From an uncultured Bacteroidales bacterium (GTDB taxonomy: Bacteria > Bacteroidota > Bacteroidia > Bacteroidales > F082): a DNA stretch of 64,000 bases. The first letter of the stretch is position 1. Every line of letters begins with the position of its first letter. A model generated the notes under the pieces. That model searched no databases. It was not told where the DNA came from and saw only the letters and a list, made by a program, of their open reading frames with translations. The position numbers were made by a program, and so were the translations under genes. The stretch is from assembly GCA_946408345.1 (NCBI GenBank), contig CAMJRR010000002.1, positions 62,001-126,000 on the forward strand, given 5' to 3'. Of the stretch, positions 1 to 8,568 are shown piece by piece.

Positions 1-2
1 GA

Positions 3-149
3 AAAAGCATCACCTACACATGGATTAAGGGTGCAAGCACGCTCAAGCTGATTGTGGGGCTGAAGAGATCCAAGACTGGGGAGAATGTGCTGAAGTCGTT
101 CTACTCAAACAGAAAAACTTCCAGGACAGCCGGTAGCAGCAACAAATAG
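3..149 (+). CDS. C-terminal fragment of an unidentified element protein
   Basis: A frame open from the window edge encodes 48 residues and stops at 147-149. The residues are basic (many K/R and S/T) and end in SNK. The gene begins outside the window. It lies upstream of co-oriented tail-type genes, so it is probably another structural gene of the same integrated element. I do not recognise the family, and it could also be a non-coding open frame. Confidence 0.4.
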   Translation, partial: KSITYTWIKGASTLKLIVGLKRSKTGENVLKSFYSNRKTSRTAGSSNK

Positions 150-224
150 GCTGTGGTGCCAATCCTGAAAGTTTTCCGCAAAATTACGAAAATTTTTGAA
201 AACCAACCATAAAAACCGAAAATT

Positions 225-431
225 ATGACAAACGCAGAGAAAAAAGCCATTAAAGAATCGCTCAAAAAGGGAATTGCCATCTGGAAGAAAGACATCCAAT
301 TTTGGCAACAGAAAAAGAAAGAGGCTGAAGCCATGATCGCCCACGACAAGAAGAGGCATGTAGTGCCCAAAAGCGTGCCGAAAAGCACCTTCGCAAAGCG
401 GTGGCACTGTGCCCGGAGCTGGTGCAAGTGA
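225..431 (+). CDS. Short coiled-coil phage-type protein, N-terminal part of a split gene
   Basis: The ORF starts at ATG 225 and encodes 68 residues. The first about 45 are Lys/Glu-rich and predicted helical (MTNAEKKAIKESL, QQKKKEAEAM). After about residue 45 the sequence turns into an unnatural Arg/Trp/Cys-rich tail and stops at 429-431. The -1 frame is open from 329 and continues as a plausible helical protein (AQKRAEKHLRKAVALCPEL). The real gene is therefore probably one reading unit spanning 225-781, split by a one-base shift near 345-355. The shift may be a mutation, a sequence error or programmed frameshifting; I see no canonical X-XXY-YYZ slippery heptamer in frame. Function is unknown. 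Confidence 0.5.
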   Translation: MTNAEKKAIKESLKKGIAIWKKDIQFWQQKKKEAEAMIAHDKKRHVVPKSVPKSTFAKRWHCARSWCK

Positions 432-781
432 AAGCGCACCCGATAGACACGGTGCTCACCGCGCCCGGCTATGCCGACTGTACGACCGTGCCCCTGATGG
501 AAGTGTTGCAAGGCAAGACCGTTTATGCCCCAACCGACCACGGCACCGTCATCGTGAAGCTGCGCCCAGCCGACAGCACGCTGAAGGTAGGCTTTGTGGC
601 CGCCCCCATGCCCATCCGCTACAAAGACACCATCAACTACGCACAAGTGGTTGTTCCCGTGAACATGAAAAAGGTAGCCGGAGGAAGTACCTGGATATGG
701 ATAGGCTGCATCCTGTTTGGCATCGTCATCGGTTTTGTCGCGCTCATTTGGATTGCACTGAAAGTAAAGATTCATGAATAA
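401..781 (+). CDS. Membrane-anchored phage-type protein, C-terminal part of a split gene
   Basis: Read from a GTG at 401 this gives 126 residues, but the frame is open from 329, so the natural N-terminus is probably the ORF at 225 joined by a -1 shift. The middle (about residues 10-90) is a soluble, Val/Thr-rich region. The C-terminus has one strong transmembrane helix (about residues 96-120, WIWIGCILFGIVIGFVALIW) followed by a short basic tail. A small helical protein with a C-terminal anchor among tail genes could be a lysis or spanin-like protein, but that is a guess. It is 19 bp from the next gene. Confidence 0.5.
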   Translation: MALCPELVQVKAHPIDTVLTAPGYADCTTVPLMEVLQGKTVYAPTDHGTVIVKLRPADSTLKVGFVAAPMPIRYKDTINYAQVVVPVNMKKVAGGSTWIWIGCILFGIVIGFVALIWIALKVKIHE

Positions 782-800
782 CCCATAAAACCCAATCGCC

Positions 801-1076
801 ATGTTTATCAATTTCGCAGAACTATACGCTTCAGGCGGCACATTCGACCGTCAGGAAGTCAACACGTCGAGCAAAGACGGAACCACCACCATCTATGGCG
901 GTTATTCGCCAATCGCAGACCCCGAAGATCCCAACATTGAGGATGCCGTTTGGCTTATCCGTAAACTCGTCGTCACCGAGTCGGGCGGCACGCAGACCAT
1001 TGAATGCACCTGGGCCAAGGCCAAATGGAGCGAAAGATCTAACCAAGCAACCATCTACCAATACGGAAAGCCATGA
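801..1076 (+). CDS. Small phage structural protein, unidentified
   Basis: ATG 801 gives 91 residues, mostly predicted beta strand, with no signal peptide or membrane segment. Its TGA (1074-1076) overlaps the ATG of the next gene by 4 bases, indicating translational coupling in one late-type operon. The position just upstream of a 251-residue beta-rich protein and a 996-residue fibre-like protein suggests a small virion or tail accessory protein. I do not recognise the family from sequence. Confidence 0.6.
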   Translation: MFINFAELYASGGTFDRQEVNTSSKDGTTTIYGGYSPIADPEDPNIEDAVWLIRKLVVTESGGTQTIECTWAKAKWSERSNQATIYQYGKP

Positions 1077-1828
1077 GCCTGACAGTAATATTCGACAGAG
1101 TCCTTGGCCGCTTGCGCGAAAAGGACTATGAAGGCGGTGGAGGCGGAGGGAGCGACGTTCCCGACCCGACGTCGCATTTCAGCGTGAAGCTCACACCCGA
1201 CGTCAACCAGAAATACTTTGCCGATGCGCAAACGAGCCCCGGCATGACCGTCACCGTAACGCTCAGGTTCGACGGCGCCCTGGTGGATGCCGACGCCACA
1301 CCGAGCGGATGGACGCGCCAGTCATTAGGCGTTTATACCAAATCCATCGCACAGCCAGGCACTGTGGAATCGCAGCAATGGAGCTATACGCCAGGCGGTG
1401 TGTATGAGCAAAGGACCGCTGTCAAGAGCAGCCCGGCCCGCAGCCTATCAGCCATCTATCCGGCCTATTGGGGCATCTATCCTGGCAACATCGAGCATTC
1501 CGACCGTGACCTCACGCCTATCGTGGCACAGCTTTACGCACAAAACCGTCGCGTCACCCAAAACATGCCTACAACCGTCGTCAACGTGCCCAACAACACG
1601 AACGAAGACGTCTGGCTGTGGATCATCACCAAAGGCAGCGCAACGGCTACGCCAGGAGTTTTCGATATAAACATGATGCGAGACCCTGTAGACGATTTAT
1701 ATTTCACATCTCCTATTGACAATACCATAGACCTTACCGGCTATAAAGCCTATGTTTCAATAAATAAAGCAGATGCCGGACGTGGTTTCGGCGACGTAAA
1801 ATTAACCATTAATATCAACGAAATATGA
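1073..1828 (+). CDS. Probable phage tail or virion structural protein
   Basis: 251 residues starting at ATG 1073. Residues 21-26 are a run of six glycines, a flexible linker after a short N-terminal segment; the rest is beta-rich (repeated T-V-T-V strands) with no enzyme motif. Its stop overlaps the start of the downstream fibre-like gene by 4 bases (ATGA at 1825). Gene order and coupling fit a tail-tip or fibre-base protein of a Bacteroidales phage or prophage. Assignment rests on context, not on a recognised domain. Confidence 0.55.
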   Translation: MSLTVIFDRVLGRLREKDYEGGGGGGSDVPDPTSHFSVKLTPDVNQKYFADAQTSPGMTVTVTLRFDGALVDADATPSGWTRQSLGVYTKSIAQPGTVESQQWSYTPGGVYEQRTAVKSSPARSLSAIYPAYWGIYPGNIEHSDRDLTPIVAQLYAQNRRVTQNMPTTVVNVPNNTNEDVWLWIITKGSATATPGVFDINMMRDPVDDLYFTSPIDNTIDLTGYKAYVSINKADAGRGFGDVKLTININEI

Positions 1829-4815
1829 GTAATCCTGTCGATCAAAGCACTTCTAAAGTTGAGCAGTCATTTTTTCCTGTTTCAATCACGCCAACGTCAA
1901 GAAGTTTCCCAATCGCCTATGCAGACGATATATGGGATATAGCCAAAGAATTTACCGCTCTTTCCGAATTGACCGGGGAAGAAGGACAATACACACAGCA
2001 TTATATCAATGAATTATTAGCTAATAGAATCAATTCAGCATTATCTGCACTCAGCCAGGGAGCAGTATATTTAGGTGCCGCAACACCGTCTTCACCAGAG
2101 CACCCTGAAACAAGTGTCAATGGATTTTATTTGGCACTCACTTCTGGCACTTACACCAATTTCACCGACAAAGGAGGTGCCGCACTGTCTGTATTAACCG
2201 GTGAGATAGCATTGTTTATTGTCGATGATGACGCATGGAAGAAAACACACATTTTCACAAAACCTTACATTGATCCTTCATCGAAAAATTGGATCGTTGA
2301 TGGCGAAGACACAGGAATAAAAGCCGAAGGCCAAGACGGACAGCAAGCCTATCAGCCATTCAAAGGCACGTTTCCGACCCAATCGGCATTGGAAGCAGCC
2401 TATCCTTCACCCAACGACGGCGACACAGCCTATGTCGAAAATACAGTTGACGGTCAAGATGTGCTGGAGGTCTGGGATGTTGTGGACGGTGAATGGCACA
2501 ACACACAACGCACTGACGATGCGCCAGTATTCGGCACTGGTCAGATGCTGGCATCGACCGGAATAGATGATTTGTGCGTTAACGATGACGAGGGCAATGT
2601 CGGGTCGTCTGGAGCTGTGTCAAAAATCAACAAATATCTTGATTTTTACAAAGATGTTGATTTTTCGCAGCTGTCGAAACAAAAAGGAGGCATCAACGGA
2701 ACTACACTCTTATGGCAAGACGTCGCCGGCAGCACAAGGCATTATTCTATTCCGCTTGCCAACATCAAAACAGTAAAGATAGAAGGCTATAACCAATATA
2801 TAGCATGGTTGACCAACAACACCGAGCCGACGACCAGCGGAACTTCGGCTCCGTTGGTAGAAAACACAAGTAGACAAACAATACACGGAACAGCGAAGCT
2901 CGATGTGCCAATCGGAGCACAATACCTGTTTGTGTTGGCTAATTCGAGCAATGGATCCGATATAGCACCGCAGCGGGTGGTATTGGTGTCTACCGAAGAA
3001 TCTTTGCCAAAACTTGCAAAAGAGCAAGAGCTTGAAGATACAAATCAGGCTATATCCAACATAGTTTATGGCAAAGAAACGCAACTGACAGTATCAGATA
3101 CGCCGTGCGGGTATATCATCACCGAATCCAATTCGCAAATCAAATGGGTGAACGACGGAACGGCAAAGGGTGCTATTATACAAATTCCAATCGGAAACAA
3201 CTATCTGGAATTTACAGCTGGCAACAATGGCGGCAATGTGTTGTGTCTGCTCGAATCAGCCACACCCGTAGCCAACGCCGAGCCTGATTTTGCGACAGGA
3301 TTTGAAAAGCGAATCACTGTAGGAAAAGGATCAACGCTGAAGCTGAAGTTAAATTCATCTTGCAGATACCTATATTACAACATCATGACTGCCAAAGGCG
3401 TCTCTGTAGTGCCTGCATCTATTGCATGTGGTGTGTCGATGACAAACGAGACTGTGCAGGATAAAAAGAAACTAAATCTTCTCGTCATAGGCTCTTCTGG
3501 CGACATGGAAATCATGGCTTATGTGCCTCCAATCCTGAATGAGATAGAATCAGGATATGACATTACGATAGGGATTGCATATCACAGCGGAGCTCAGGCA
3601 TCTTATTACGTCGATGCCTATAAGAACAACACGCAGGCGGCTGAATATTATATGGAGTGGCTGCCAAACTCAAGCAAGTGGACTAAAGTAACATCTTCTT
3701 CTCAGTTGATGCTGAATGCAATACTACTTAGGAGGAAATGGAATATTGTCATGCTTAAGGGTACTGTCAGCAGCTGCCGTGAGCTGGTGAGAATCATACA
3801 GTCTGTGGTAGTGCAGCCAGTGTCGGTCGTCACAAGTCTCAACTATGCTAAATCCACTTACGACACCTTCGAGGTTGACGCGAACGGCGACCCATTGGAA
3901 GATACAGCGTATATTTTTGAAAATGATAATGTTCCGCTGCGTTCAGCTGCTGTAAAGAAGTGTGCCTGTTTTGATTTATTCCCAGTTGGGACTGCTATTC
4001 AAAACGCCCGCACCAATCCATTGCTGAGACAGTATGGAGACGTGTATCCATACGAACAGACCTTCACGGTTGAGGCCGGAGGGGAAATAGTGGTGAGTAA
4101 CGGCAAGATCAAGGGATCCGGCAGCAAAGCTGACAAAATAAGGGTATGGCTAACAGCCGGAAAAGGACCGGTGAGGATGCTCTATGGATCTAACTACGGT
4201 TCATCTATCACATTTAGTTCGACACCGACAACATATTCAGCTGAGGCTAACAGCGACAATTTCAAGATTGTAAATTCAGGTAGCGATTCCTGCACGGTTA
4301 CAGTGAGACTGTATGCAAGCTATGATAATTACCTGTTAAGTGCTGACAACACGCATCTGCAATCTGGAATAGCACTCCTTATGTGCTCATACGTTGTCGC
4401 GCTGAAGCTGCTCGAATGGACAGGCAACAGGCATCTTGGTATAGGGGCATCGAGATTTGTACCTACGGACGATACGGCTATTGCAATAGGAGCTATCCGC
4501 AACACAAGCGACTATTATTCGGGCAACATGATTCATGGTGAGGCAATGGGAGTGTCTGACTTTATCGGTACGGATGACAATGTTTATTCCAAATCGGAGT
4601 TGACCAAGGTTGGGGACAACTACTATGTCACCAGCACACTTGAAGACGGAGCTGTTACAGAGAACAGTATCCAGGTTAACGAAGTAGCGAACTGGAAAAA
4701 TATTTACGCAGCTCAGGAGATTGCCAATATAGCCGTTGGCACGCCTCTTGAAATCACCGATTGCGGGACAAGCAATGAAGTCTTGATTGATATACCTGTG
4801 CCTGTGCCAAATTGA
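1825..4815 (+). CDS. Phage tail fibre / receptor-binding protein with an SGNH-hydrolase (DUF4886-like) domain
   Basis: 996 residues. Residues about 75-230 carry segments typical of Bacteroidales phage fibres (VYLGAATPSSP with a following TYTNF; GTFPTQSALEAAYPSPNDGDTAYV). Residues about 549-870 resemble SGNH hydrolases of the DUF4886 type: block I is LLVIGSSGD (Ser558 as candidate nucleophile), a later block is FPVGTAIQNAR (719-729), and the catalytic pair is DNTHL (Asp841, His844). About 100 beta-rich residues lie between the last two blocks, where typical members have about 20. Ser/Asp/His are kept, so it may de-acetylate or de-esterify surface glycans during adsorption (inference). It ends 1 bp from the convergent integrase stop. 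Confidence 0.7.
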   Translation: MSNPVDQSTSKVEQSFFPVSITPTSRSFPIAYADDIWDIAKEFTALSELTGEEGQYTQHYINELLANRINSALSALSQGAVYLGAATPSSPEHPETSVNGFYLALTSGTYTNFTDKGGAALSVLTGEIALFIVDDDAWKKTHIFTKPYIDPSSKNWIVDGEDTGIKAEGQDGQQAYQPFKGTFPTQSALEAAYPSPNDGDTAYVENTVDGQDVLEVWDVVDGEWHNTQRTDDAPVFGTGQMLASTGIDDLCVNDDEGNVGSSGAVSKINKYLDFYKDVDFSQLSKQKGGINGTTLLWQDVAGSTRHYSIPLANIKTVKIEGYNQYIAWLTNNTEPTTSGTSAPLVENTSRQTIHGTAKLDVPIGAQYLFVLANSSNGSDIAPQRVVLVSTEESLPKLAKEQELEDTNQAISNIVYGKETQLTVSDTPCGYIITESNSQIKWVNDGTAKGAIIQIPIGNNYLEFTAGNNGGNVLCLLESATPVANAEPDFATGFEKRITVGKGSTLKLKLNSSCRYLYYNIMTAKGVSVVPASIACGVSMTNETVQDKKKLNLLVIGSSGDMEIMAYVPPILNEIESGYDITIGIAYHSGAQASYYVDAYKNNTQAAEYYMEWLPNSSKWTKVTSSSQLMLNAILLRRKWNIVMLKGTVSSCRELVRIIQSVVVQPVSVVTSLNYAKSTYDTFEVDANGDPLEDTAYIFENDNVPLRSAAVKKCACFDLFPVGTAIQNARTNPLLRQYGDVYPYEQTFTVEAGGEIVVSNGKIKGSGSKADKIRVWLTAGKGPVRMLYGSNYGSSITFSSTPTTYSAEANSDNFKIVNSGSDSCTVTVRLYASYDNYLLSADNTHLQSGIALLMCSYVVALKLLEWTGNRHLGIGASRFVPTDDTAIAIGAIRNTSDYYSGNMIHGEAMGVSDFIGTDDNVYSKSELTKVGDNYYVTSTLEDGAVTENSIQVNEVANWKNIYAAQEIANIAVGTPLEITDCGTSNEVLIDIPVPVPN

Positions 4816-4816
4816 T

Positions 4817-5935
4817 TCAGAACCTAATCCGATTCCACTCCAGAATTTTCTTAGCCTCAGCCTTATGCGTATAACGCTCAGTCATCGCTAAACTATGGTG
4901 GTCGGCCAGTTCCTTAACGAACTTGGGCGGCACACCATTTTCAAGCATTTCAGTGATACCCGTATCTTTTAGACTGTAAAATTGATAGGCACTTGGCAAG
5001 TTCAACGCTTCACGCATGGCTTCCCAGGTGCCATCAATTCTTGTTGGGGCCATGGGTTTCTTTCTTGGCCCGGCTTCGTATCTCGTATTTGAAAACAGAA
5101 ACCAGTCTTTAGGCGCATCGTTCAGGCGATCCATATAAAAACGGATTTCTTCAGGCATGGCCAACACGCGCTCTTTGTGGTTTTTGGCTACCTCAGCCGG
5201 AACAGTCATCAGGCCCTCGGCAAAATCAACGTCTTTAACCTTCAGGCCACAGATTTCCTTTGGCCGGATAAAAAGCCGGTAGCACAGCATCATCACACAA
5301 ACGAAATTCGGGTTTTCGGCCTCGAAATAACGCAAGATCCGCGCCCGGACATCGGCAGGGATGACCACGCGCTTCTTTTCGTCCACGCGCTTTGTCTTTA
5401 TATTTTGAGCAGGGTTTTCTGCAATCCATCGCCGGTGTTTGCACCACTCAAACAAACCACGGAGGAATGTTATATAATTATTATAGGTGCGTGCCGAAAT
5501 TCCATCTTCAATTTCAAGCATATAATCGAGCAGCACGTCTTCACCTATCGAGATTAGGAAACGCCCATCGAGGCCACCTTTCTTCAGCCAGTCATCGAAG
5601 GAGGCCGCAAAACTCCTGTAGGATCGCATGGTGTCCTTCCTGGTCTCTTTGGCCTTGGCAGCAAGGTAGTCATCAATAGCCTGGCCAATGGTTACAGTGG
5701 TTTTCTTCAGCCGTTCTGCCAACGGATTCCAACCTGAGTAAAGTTTCTCGTTTATGGAGTTCACAAGTGCCGTGGTGTATCTCCGTCGTTCGTTTTTCGG
5801 CACATGATCCACTTTCACACGTCGCCTGGTGAGGTTACCGGTCAGCGGATCTAAGACGTAAAATGACACAAAACAGCATTTCCCTGTATGGTACTGAGCT
5901 GGTCGAAAGGACAATAAATTTGAGGATTGCGACAT
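4817..5935 (-). CDS. Tyrosine-type site-specific recombinase (integrase)
   Basis: 372 residues from ATG 5933-5935, preceded by GGAGA. An N-terminal arm and SAM-like core-binding domain (about 80-185) precede the catalytic domain. Visible catalytic residues are Arg224 (FIRPKE), Lys251, the His346-His347 pair (ADHHS) and nucleophile Tyr355 (ERYTH). The box-II signature normally written HxLR reads Y-S-L-K (320-323), so the usual His and Arg are Tyr and Lys; related Bacteroidetes integrases show similar changes, from memory. The frame stays open upstream through the tRNA gene, but that extension would translate the tRNA and is rejected. It lies 114 bp from the tRNA-fMet 3' end. Confidence 0.9.
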   Translation of the reverse strand: MSQSSNLLSFRPAQYHTGKCCFVSFYVLDPLTGNLTRRRVKVDHVPKNERRRYTTALVNSINEKLYSGWNPLAERLKKTTVTIGQAIDDYLAAKAKETRKDTMRSYRSFAASFDDWLKKGGLDGRFLISIGEDVLLDYMLEIEDGISARTYNNYITFLRGLFEWCKHRRWIAENPAQNIKTKRVDEKKRVVIPADVRARILRYFEAENPNFVCVMMLCYRLFIRPKEICGLKVKDVDFAEGLMTVPAEVAKNHKERVLAMPEEIRFYMDRLNDAPKDWFLFSNTRYEAGPRKKPMAPTRIDGTWEAMREALNLPSAYQFYSLKDTGITEMLENGVPPKFVKELADHHSLAMTERYTHKAEAKKILEWNRIRF

Positions 5936-6049
5936 TTTTTTTTCTCCTATTTCTTTTGAAAAAGGAGTGCGAGGTCTGTCCCGCTTTTGTCCCGGTAGCC
6001 AGAGTGAAATCCATGTAATTTGCTGAATTTCAAACTGGCAACTGGAATA

Positions 6050-6070
6050 TGGTAGCGGGGGGAGGATTCG
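6050..6070. other. Candidate attachment-site core at the tRNA 3' end
   Basis: The acceptor/T-arm end of tRNA-fMet lies next to the integrase gene. Tyrosine recombinases of this kind commonly use tRNA 3' ends as attB and leave a direct repeat at the far end of the element. The matching repeat would lie left of the window, so the core cannot be delimited here. Confidence 0.35.
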
Positions 6071-6124
6071 AACCTCCGACCTCCGGGTTATGAGCCCGAC
6101 GAGCTGCCTCTGCTCTACCCCGCA
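6050..6124 (-). tRNA. Initiator tRNA-fMet (CAT)
   Basis: The minus strand folds into a full cloverleaf with anticodon CAT in loop CTCATAA. Two initiator hallmarks are visible: three consecutive G-C pairs (GGG/CCC) at the base of the anticodon stem, and no Watson-Crick pair at 1:72 (T opposite T; other bacterial initiators commonly have C:A). CCA is encoded (TGG at 6050-6052 on the plus strand). The 3' end faces the integrase, the geometry expected when an element integrates into a tRNA 3' end. Confidence 0.93.
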
Positions 6125-6174
6125 TCGTGCGAAAAATCTCGGAAAACAAAAAATTTCGTTCCCGAAATCGGCTG

Positions 6175-6182
6175 CAAAGATA
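6175..6182 (-). promoter_or_regulatory. -7 box for tRNA-fMet
   Basis: TATCTTTG on the minus strand matches the Bacteroidetes -7 consensus TAnnTTTG exactly, with a TTG 17 bp upstream (6200-6202). It lies about 50 bp before the tRNA 5' end. Confidence 0.6.
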
Positions 6183-6183
6183 A

Positions 6184-6191
6184 TAATTTTG
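6184..6191 (+). promoter_or_regulatory. -7 box for era
   Basis: TAATTTTG matches TAnnTTTG exactly, 38 bp before the era ATG. It is one base away from the opposing tRNA promoter box, so the two divergent promoters share the same DNA. Confidence 0.55.
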
Positions 6192-6229
6192 TTTCTTTGC
6201 AAGGCCAAAATCAAAGAAAAATTTTCACT

Positions 6230-7111
6230 ATGAGTCATAAAGCAGGCTATGTCAACATAATAGGTCGCCCGAATGTGGGCAAGTCAACCCTGATGAATCA
6301 GCTCGTTGGCGAGAAAATCTCCATTATCACCTCGAAAGCGCAGACCACCCGCCACCGTATTCTCGGTATCGTCAACGGCGACGACTTCCAAATCGTCTTC
6401 TCTGACACCCCCGGTATCATCAAGGACCCAGCCTACAAGATGCACGAGGTGATGAACCAGTTCGTCAATGTCGCCCTCATCGATGCCGATCTCATCCTTT
6501 TCGTCGTCGACATCACCGACAAGAAGATTGAGGAAAAGACCGTCGAAAGGTTGAAGACGACAGACATTCCTGTCTTCGTGCTTATCAACAAGATCGACCT
6601 CTCCACGCAAGAGCAAGTGGAACAAGCCGTGGAGCAATGGCGCGAGACCTTGCCCAACGCCACCGTGTTTCCGCTCTCGGCACAATACAACGCCAACGTG
6701 GAGTTCATCTTCAAGCAGATTCTGGAAAAACTGCCCGAGTGTCCCCCCTACTTCCCCAAAGACGAGCTCACCGACCGTTCGATGCGTTTCTTCATCACCG
6801 AAATTATCCGAGAGAAGATTTTGCTCAATTACCAACAGGAAATCCCCTATTCAGTGCAAGTTGAGGTGGAATCATACGAGGAGACAGAGCACCGCATCCA
6901 CATCCGCAGCATCATTTATGTGGCCCGCGACTCGCAGAAAGCCATCATCATCGGCAAGGGCGGCAGTGCCATCAAGAAACTCGGCATGCAGGCCCGCGCT
7001 GACATTGAGGAGTTTACGGGAAAGAAAATCTTTTTGGAATTGTTCGTCAAGGTTGACAAAGACTGGAGGGACAATGAAGCTGAACTGAAGCGGTTTGGAT
7101 ACGAAGCGTAA
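6230..7111 (+). CDS. era: GTPase Era
   Basis: 293 residues from ATG 6230. The N-terminal G domain shows GRPNVGKS (G1), DTPG (G3) and NKID (G4). The C-terminal KH domain has IIGKGGSAIKKLG at about 242-254. Era binds 16S rRNA and the small subunit during ribosome assembly, in the cytoplasm and at the membrane. A TTG 33 bp upstream is in frame but overlaps the promoter region, so ATG 6230 is preferred. Length is normal. The related GTPase Der follows 142 bp downstream, making a ribosome-assembly pair. Confidence 0.96.
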   Translation: MSHKAGYVNIIGRPNVGKSTLMNQLVGEKISIITSKAQTTRHRILGIVNGDDFQIVFSDTPGIIKDPAYKMHEVMNQFVNVALIDADLILFVVDITDKKIEEKTVERLKTTDIPVFVLINKIDLSTQEQVEQAVEQWRETLPNATVFPLSAQYNANVEFIFKQILEKLPECPPYFPKDELTDRSMRFFITEIIREKILLNYQQEIPYSVQVEVESYEETEHRIHIRSIIYVARDSQKAIIIGKGGSAIKKLGMQARADIEEFTGKKIFLELFVKVDKDWRDNEAELKRFGYEA

Positions 7112-7113
7112 TA

Positions 7114-7210
7114 AATGTTGAATGTTGAATGCTGAATGAAGAATGCTGAATGCGCGAAGCCAATCGTCGCTTTGCGACATTCCGCATTCAGCATTCCTAA
7201 TTCCGCATTC
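7114..7210. repeat. Tandem-heptamer hairpin array between era and der
   Basis: Left arm is a run of 7-bp units of the form TGAATGC (about 7115-7154); right arm (7178-7210) is made of complementary 7-bp units of the form CATTCNG. The arms can pair into one imperfect stem. It fills most of the gap between the genes. Confidence 0.75.
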
Positions 7211-7220
7211 AAAAAATGTG

Positions 7221-7228
7221 TAATTTTG
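7221..7228 (+). promoter_or_regulatory. -7 box for der
   Basis: TAATTTTG matches TAnnTTTG exactly, 25 bp before the der ATG. No clear -33 TTTG is seen, since the repeat array occupies that position. Confidence 0.5.
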
Positions 7229-7253
7229 CACCCGATTTTAAATTCAAAGCATC

Positions 7254-8561
7254 ATGTCAAATATTGTAGCTATTGTGGGGAGACCCAATGTGGGAAAATC
7301 GACGCTTTTCAACCGTCTGCTGAAGCAGCGCATGGCCATCGTGGAAGAGACGAGCGGCGTAACGCGCGACAGGCACTACGGCAAGAGCGACTGGAATGGA
7401 AAGGAATTCACCGTTATCGACACCGGCGGCTATGTGGTTGGTTCGGACGACATCTTTGAAGAAGAAATCCGCAAGCAGGTGGATCTGGCCATCGACGAGG
7501 CCGATGTCATCGTCTTCATCGTCGACGGCCGTGAAGGGCTCCATGTCCTTGACGAGGACGTGGCGGTCATCCTGAGGCAACAGAAAAAGCCAGTTTTGTT
7601 GGCTGTTAACAAGATAGATGAGCCCAACAAGGAAATCTTGGCAGGCGAGTTCTATGCATTAGGCTTGGGTGAGCCCTTCCCCATGTCGGCCATGACCGGT
7701 ACTGGAACAGGCGAGCTCCTCGACAAGGTCTGTGAGCTATTGCCTTCCGATACCACCGACTTCGACACCGACCTGCCCAAGTTTACCGTGGTGGGAAGGC
7801 CTAACGTAGGTAAGTCATCCTTAATCAATGCCTTCCTCGGCACCGACCGTCACATCGTCACCGACATCGCCGGCACCACCCGCGATGCCAACTACACGCG
7901 TTACAAGGCCTTCGGCATGGAGTTCATGCTCGTCGACACGGCCGGACTGCGCAAGAAGAGCAAGGTGGAGGAAGACATCGAGTTCTACAGCGTGCTGCGC
8001 TCCATCCGCGCCATCGAAGACAGCGACGTGGCCATCCTCATGCTCGACGCCACACAAGGCTTCGAGGCTCAGGACATGAACATCCTCCGCCTCATCGAGA
8101 AGAACAAGAAAGGCCTGGTGATGGTCGTCAACAAGTGGGACCTCGTGGAGAAAGACTCCAATACGCACAAGGCCTACGAGGAGTTGATTCGTTCCAGGAC
8201 GGCACCCTTCACCGACTACCCCATCATCTTCACCTCAGCCATCAACAAGCAACGTATTTATAAGGTGCTGGAGTCGGCGCATAAGGTCTACGAAAACCGC
8301 GAGCGCCGCATACCTGTCCGCGAGCTGAACGACAAGATGCAGGAGCATATCAACTCTGTGCCGCTACCGACAGCTTCGCGCGGACGTTTCCTGAAAATCA
8401 AGTACATCACCCAGCTGAAGAGCATCGCGCCTCAGTTCATCTTCTTCTGCAACTTACCGAAGGACGTGAAGGAGAACTACAAACGCTTCTTGGAGAACAA
8501 GATCCGCGAGACTTGGGACTTCAATGGCGTGCCGATTCAGTTGATATTTAAAGAGAAGTGA
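7254..8561 (+). CDS. der: Ribosome-assembly GTPase Der (EngA)
   Basis: 435 residues with two tandem G domains, each with GRPNVGKS (about residues 8-15 and 180-187), DTGG or DTAG (G3) and NKID or NKWD (G4), followed by a KH-like C-terminal domain. This double-GTPase layout is specific to Der, which acts in 50S subunit maturation. Length matches the family. It has its own promoter box and is followed by an inverted-repeat gap and an S4-domain protein in the same direction. Confidence 0.97.
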   Translation: MSNIVAIVGRPNVGKSTLFNRLLKQRMAIVEETSGVTRDRHYGKSDWNGKEFTVIDTGGYVVGSDDIFEEEIRKQVDLAIDEADVIVFIVDGREGLHVLDEDVAVILRQQKKPVLLAVNKIDEPNKEILAGEFYALGLGEPFPMSAMTGTGTGELLDKVCELLPSDTTDFDTDLPKFTVVGRPNVGKSSLINAFLGTDRHIVTDIAGTTRDANYTRYKAFGMEFMLVDTAGLRKKSKVEEDIEFYSVLRSIRAIEDSDVAILMLDATQGFEAQDMNILRLIEKNKKGLVMVVNKWDLVEKDSNTHKAYEELIRSRTAPFTDYPIIFTSAINKQRIYKVLESAHKVYENRERRIPVRELNDKMQEHINSVPLPTASRGRFLKIKYITQLKSIAPQFIFFCNLPKDVKENYKRFLENKIRETWDFNGVPIQLIFKEK

Positions 8562-8568
8562 TTTTATA

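Noticed and set aside
329-431. Canonical programmed -1 frameshift site
   Set aside because: I checked codon pairs across the overlap and found no X-XXY-YYZ heptamer in the reading frame; AAGAAG and CCCAAA lie in the wrong register. Recoding stays possible but unsupported.
4817-6238. Integrase start at 6238 giving a 473-residue protein
   Set aside because: The extension would translate the tRNA-fMet gene and cross the tRNA promoter; the ATG at 5933-5935 has a purine-rich ribosome site and fits the family length.
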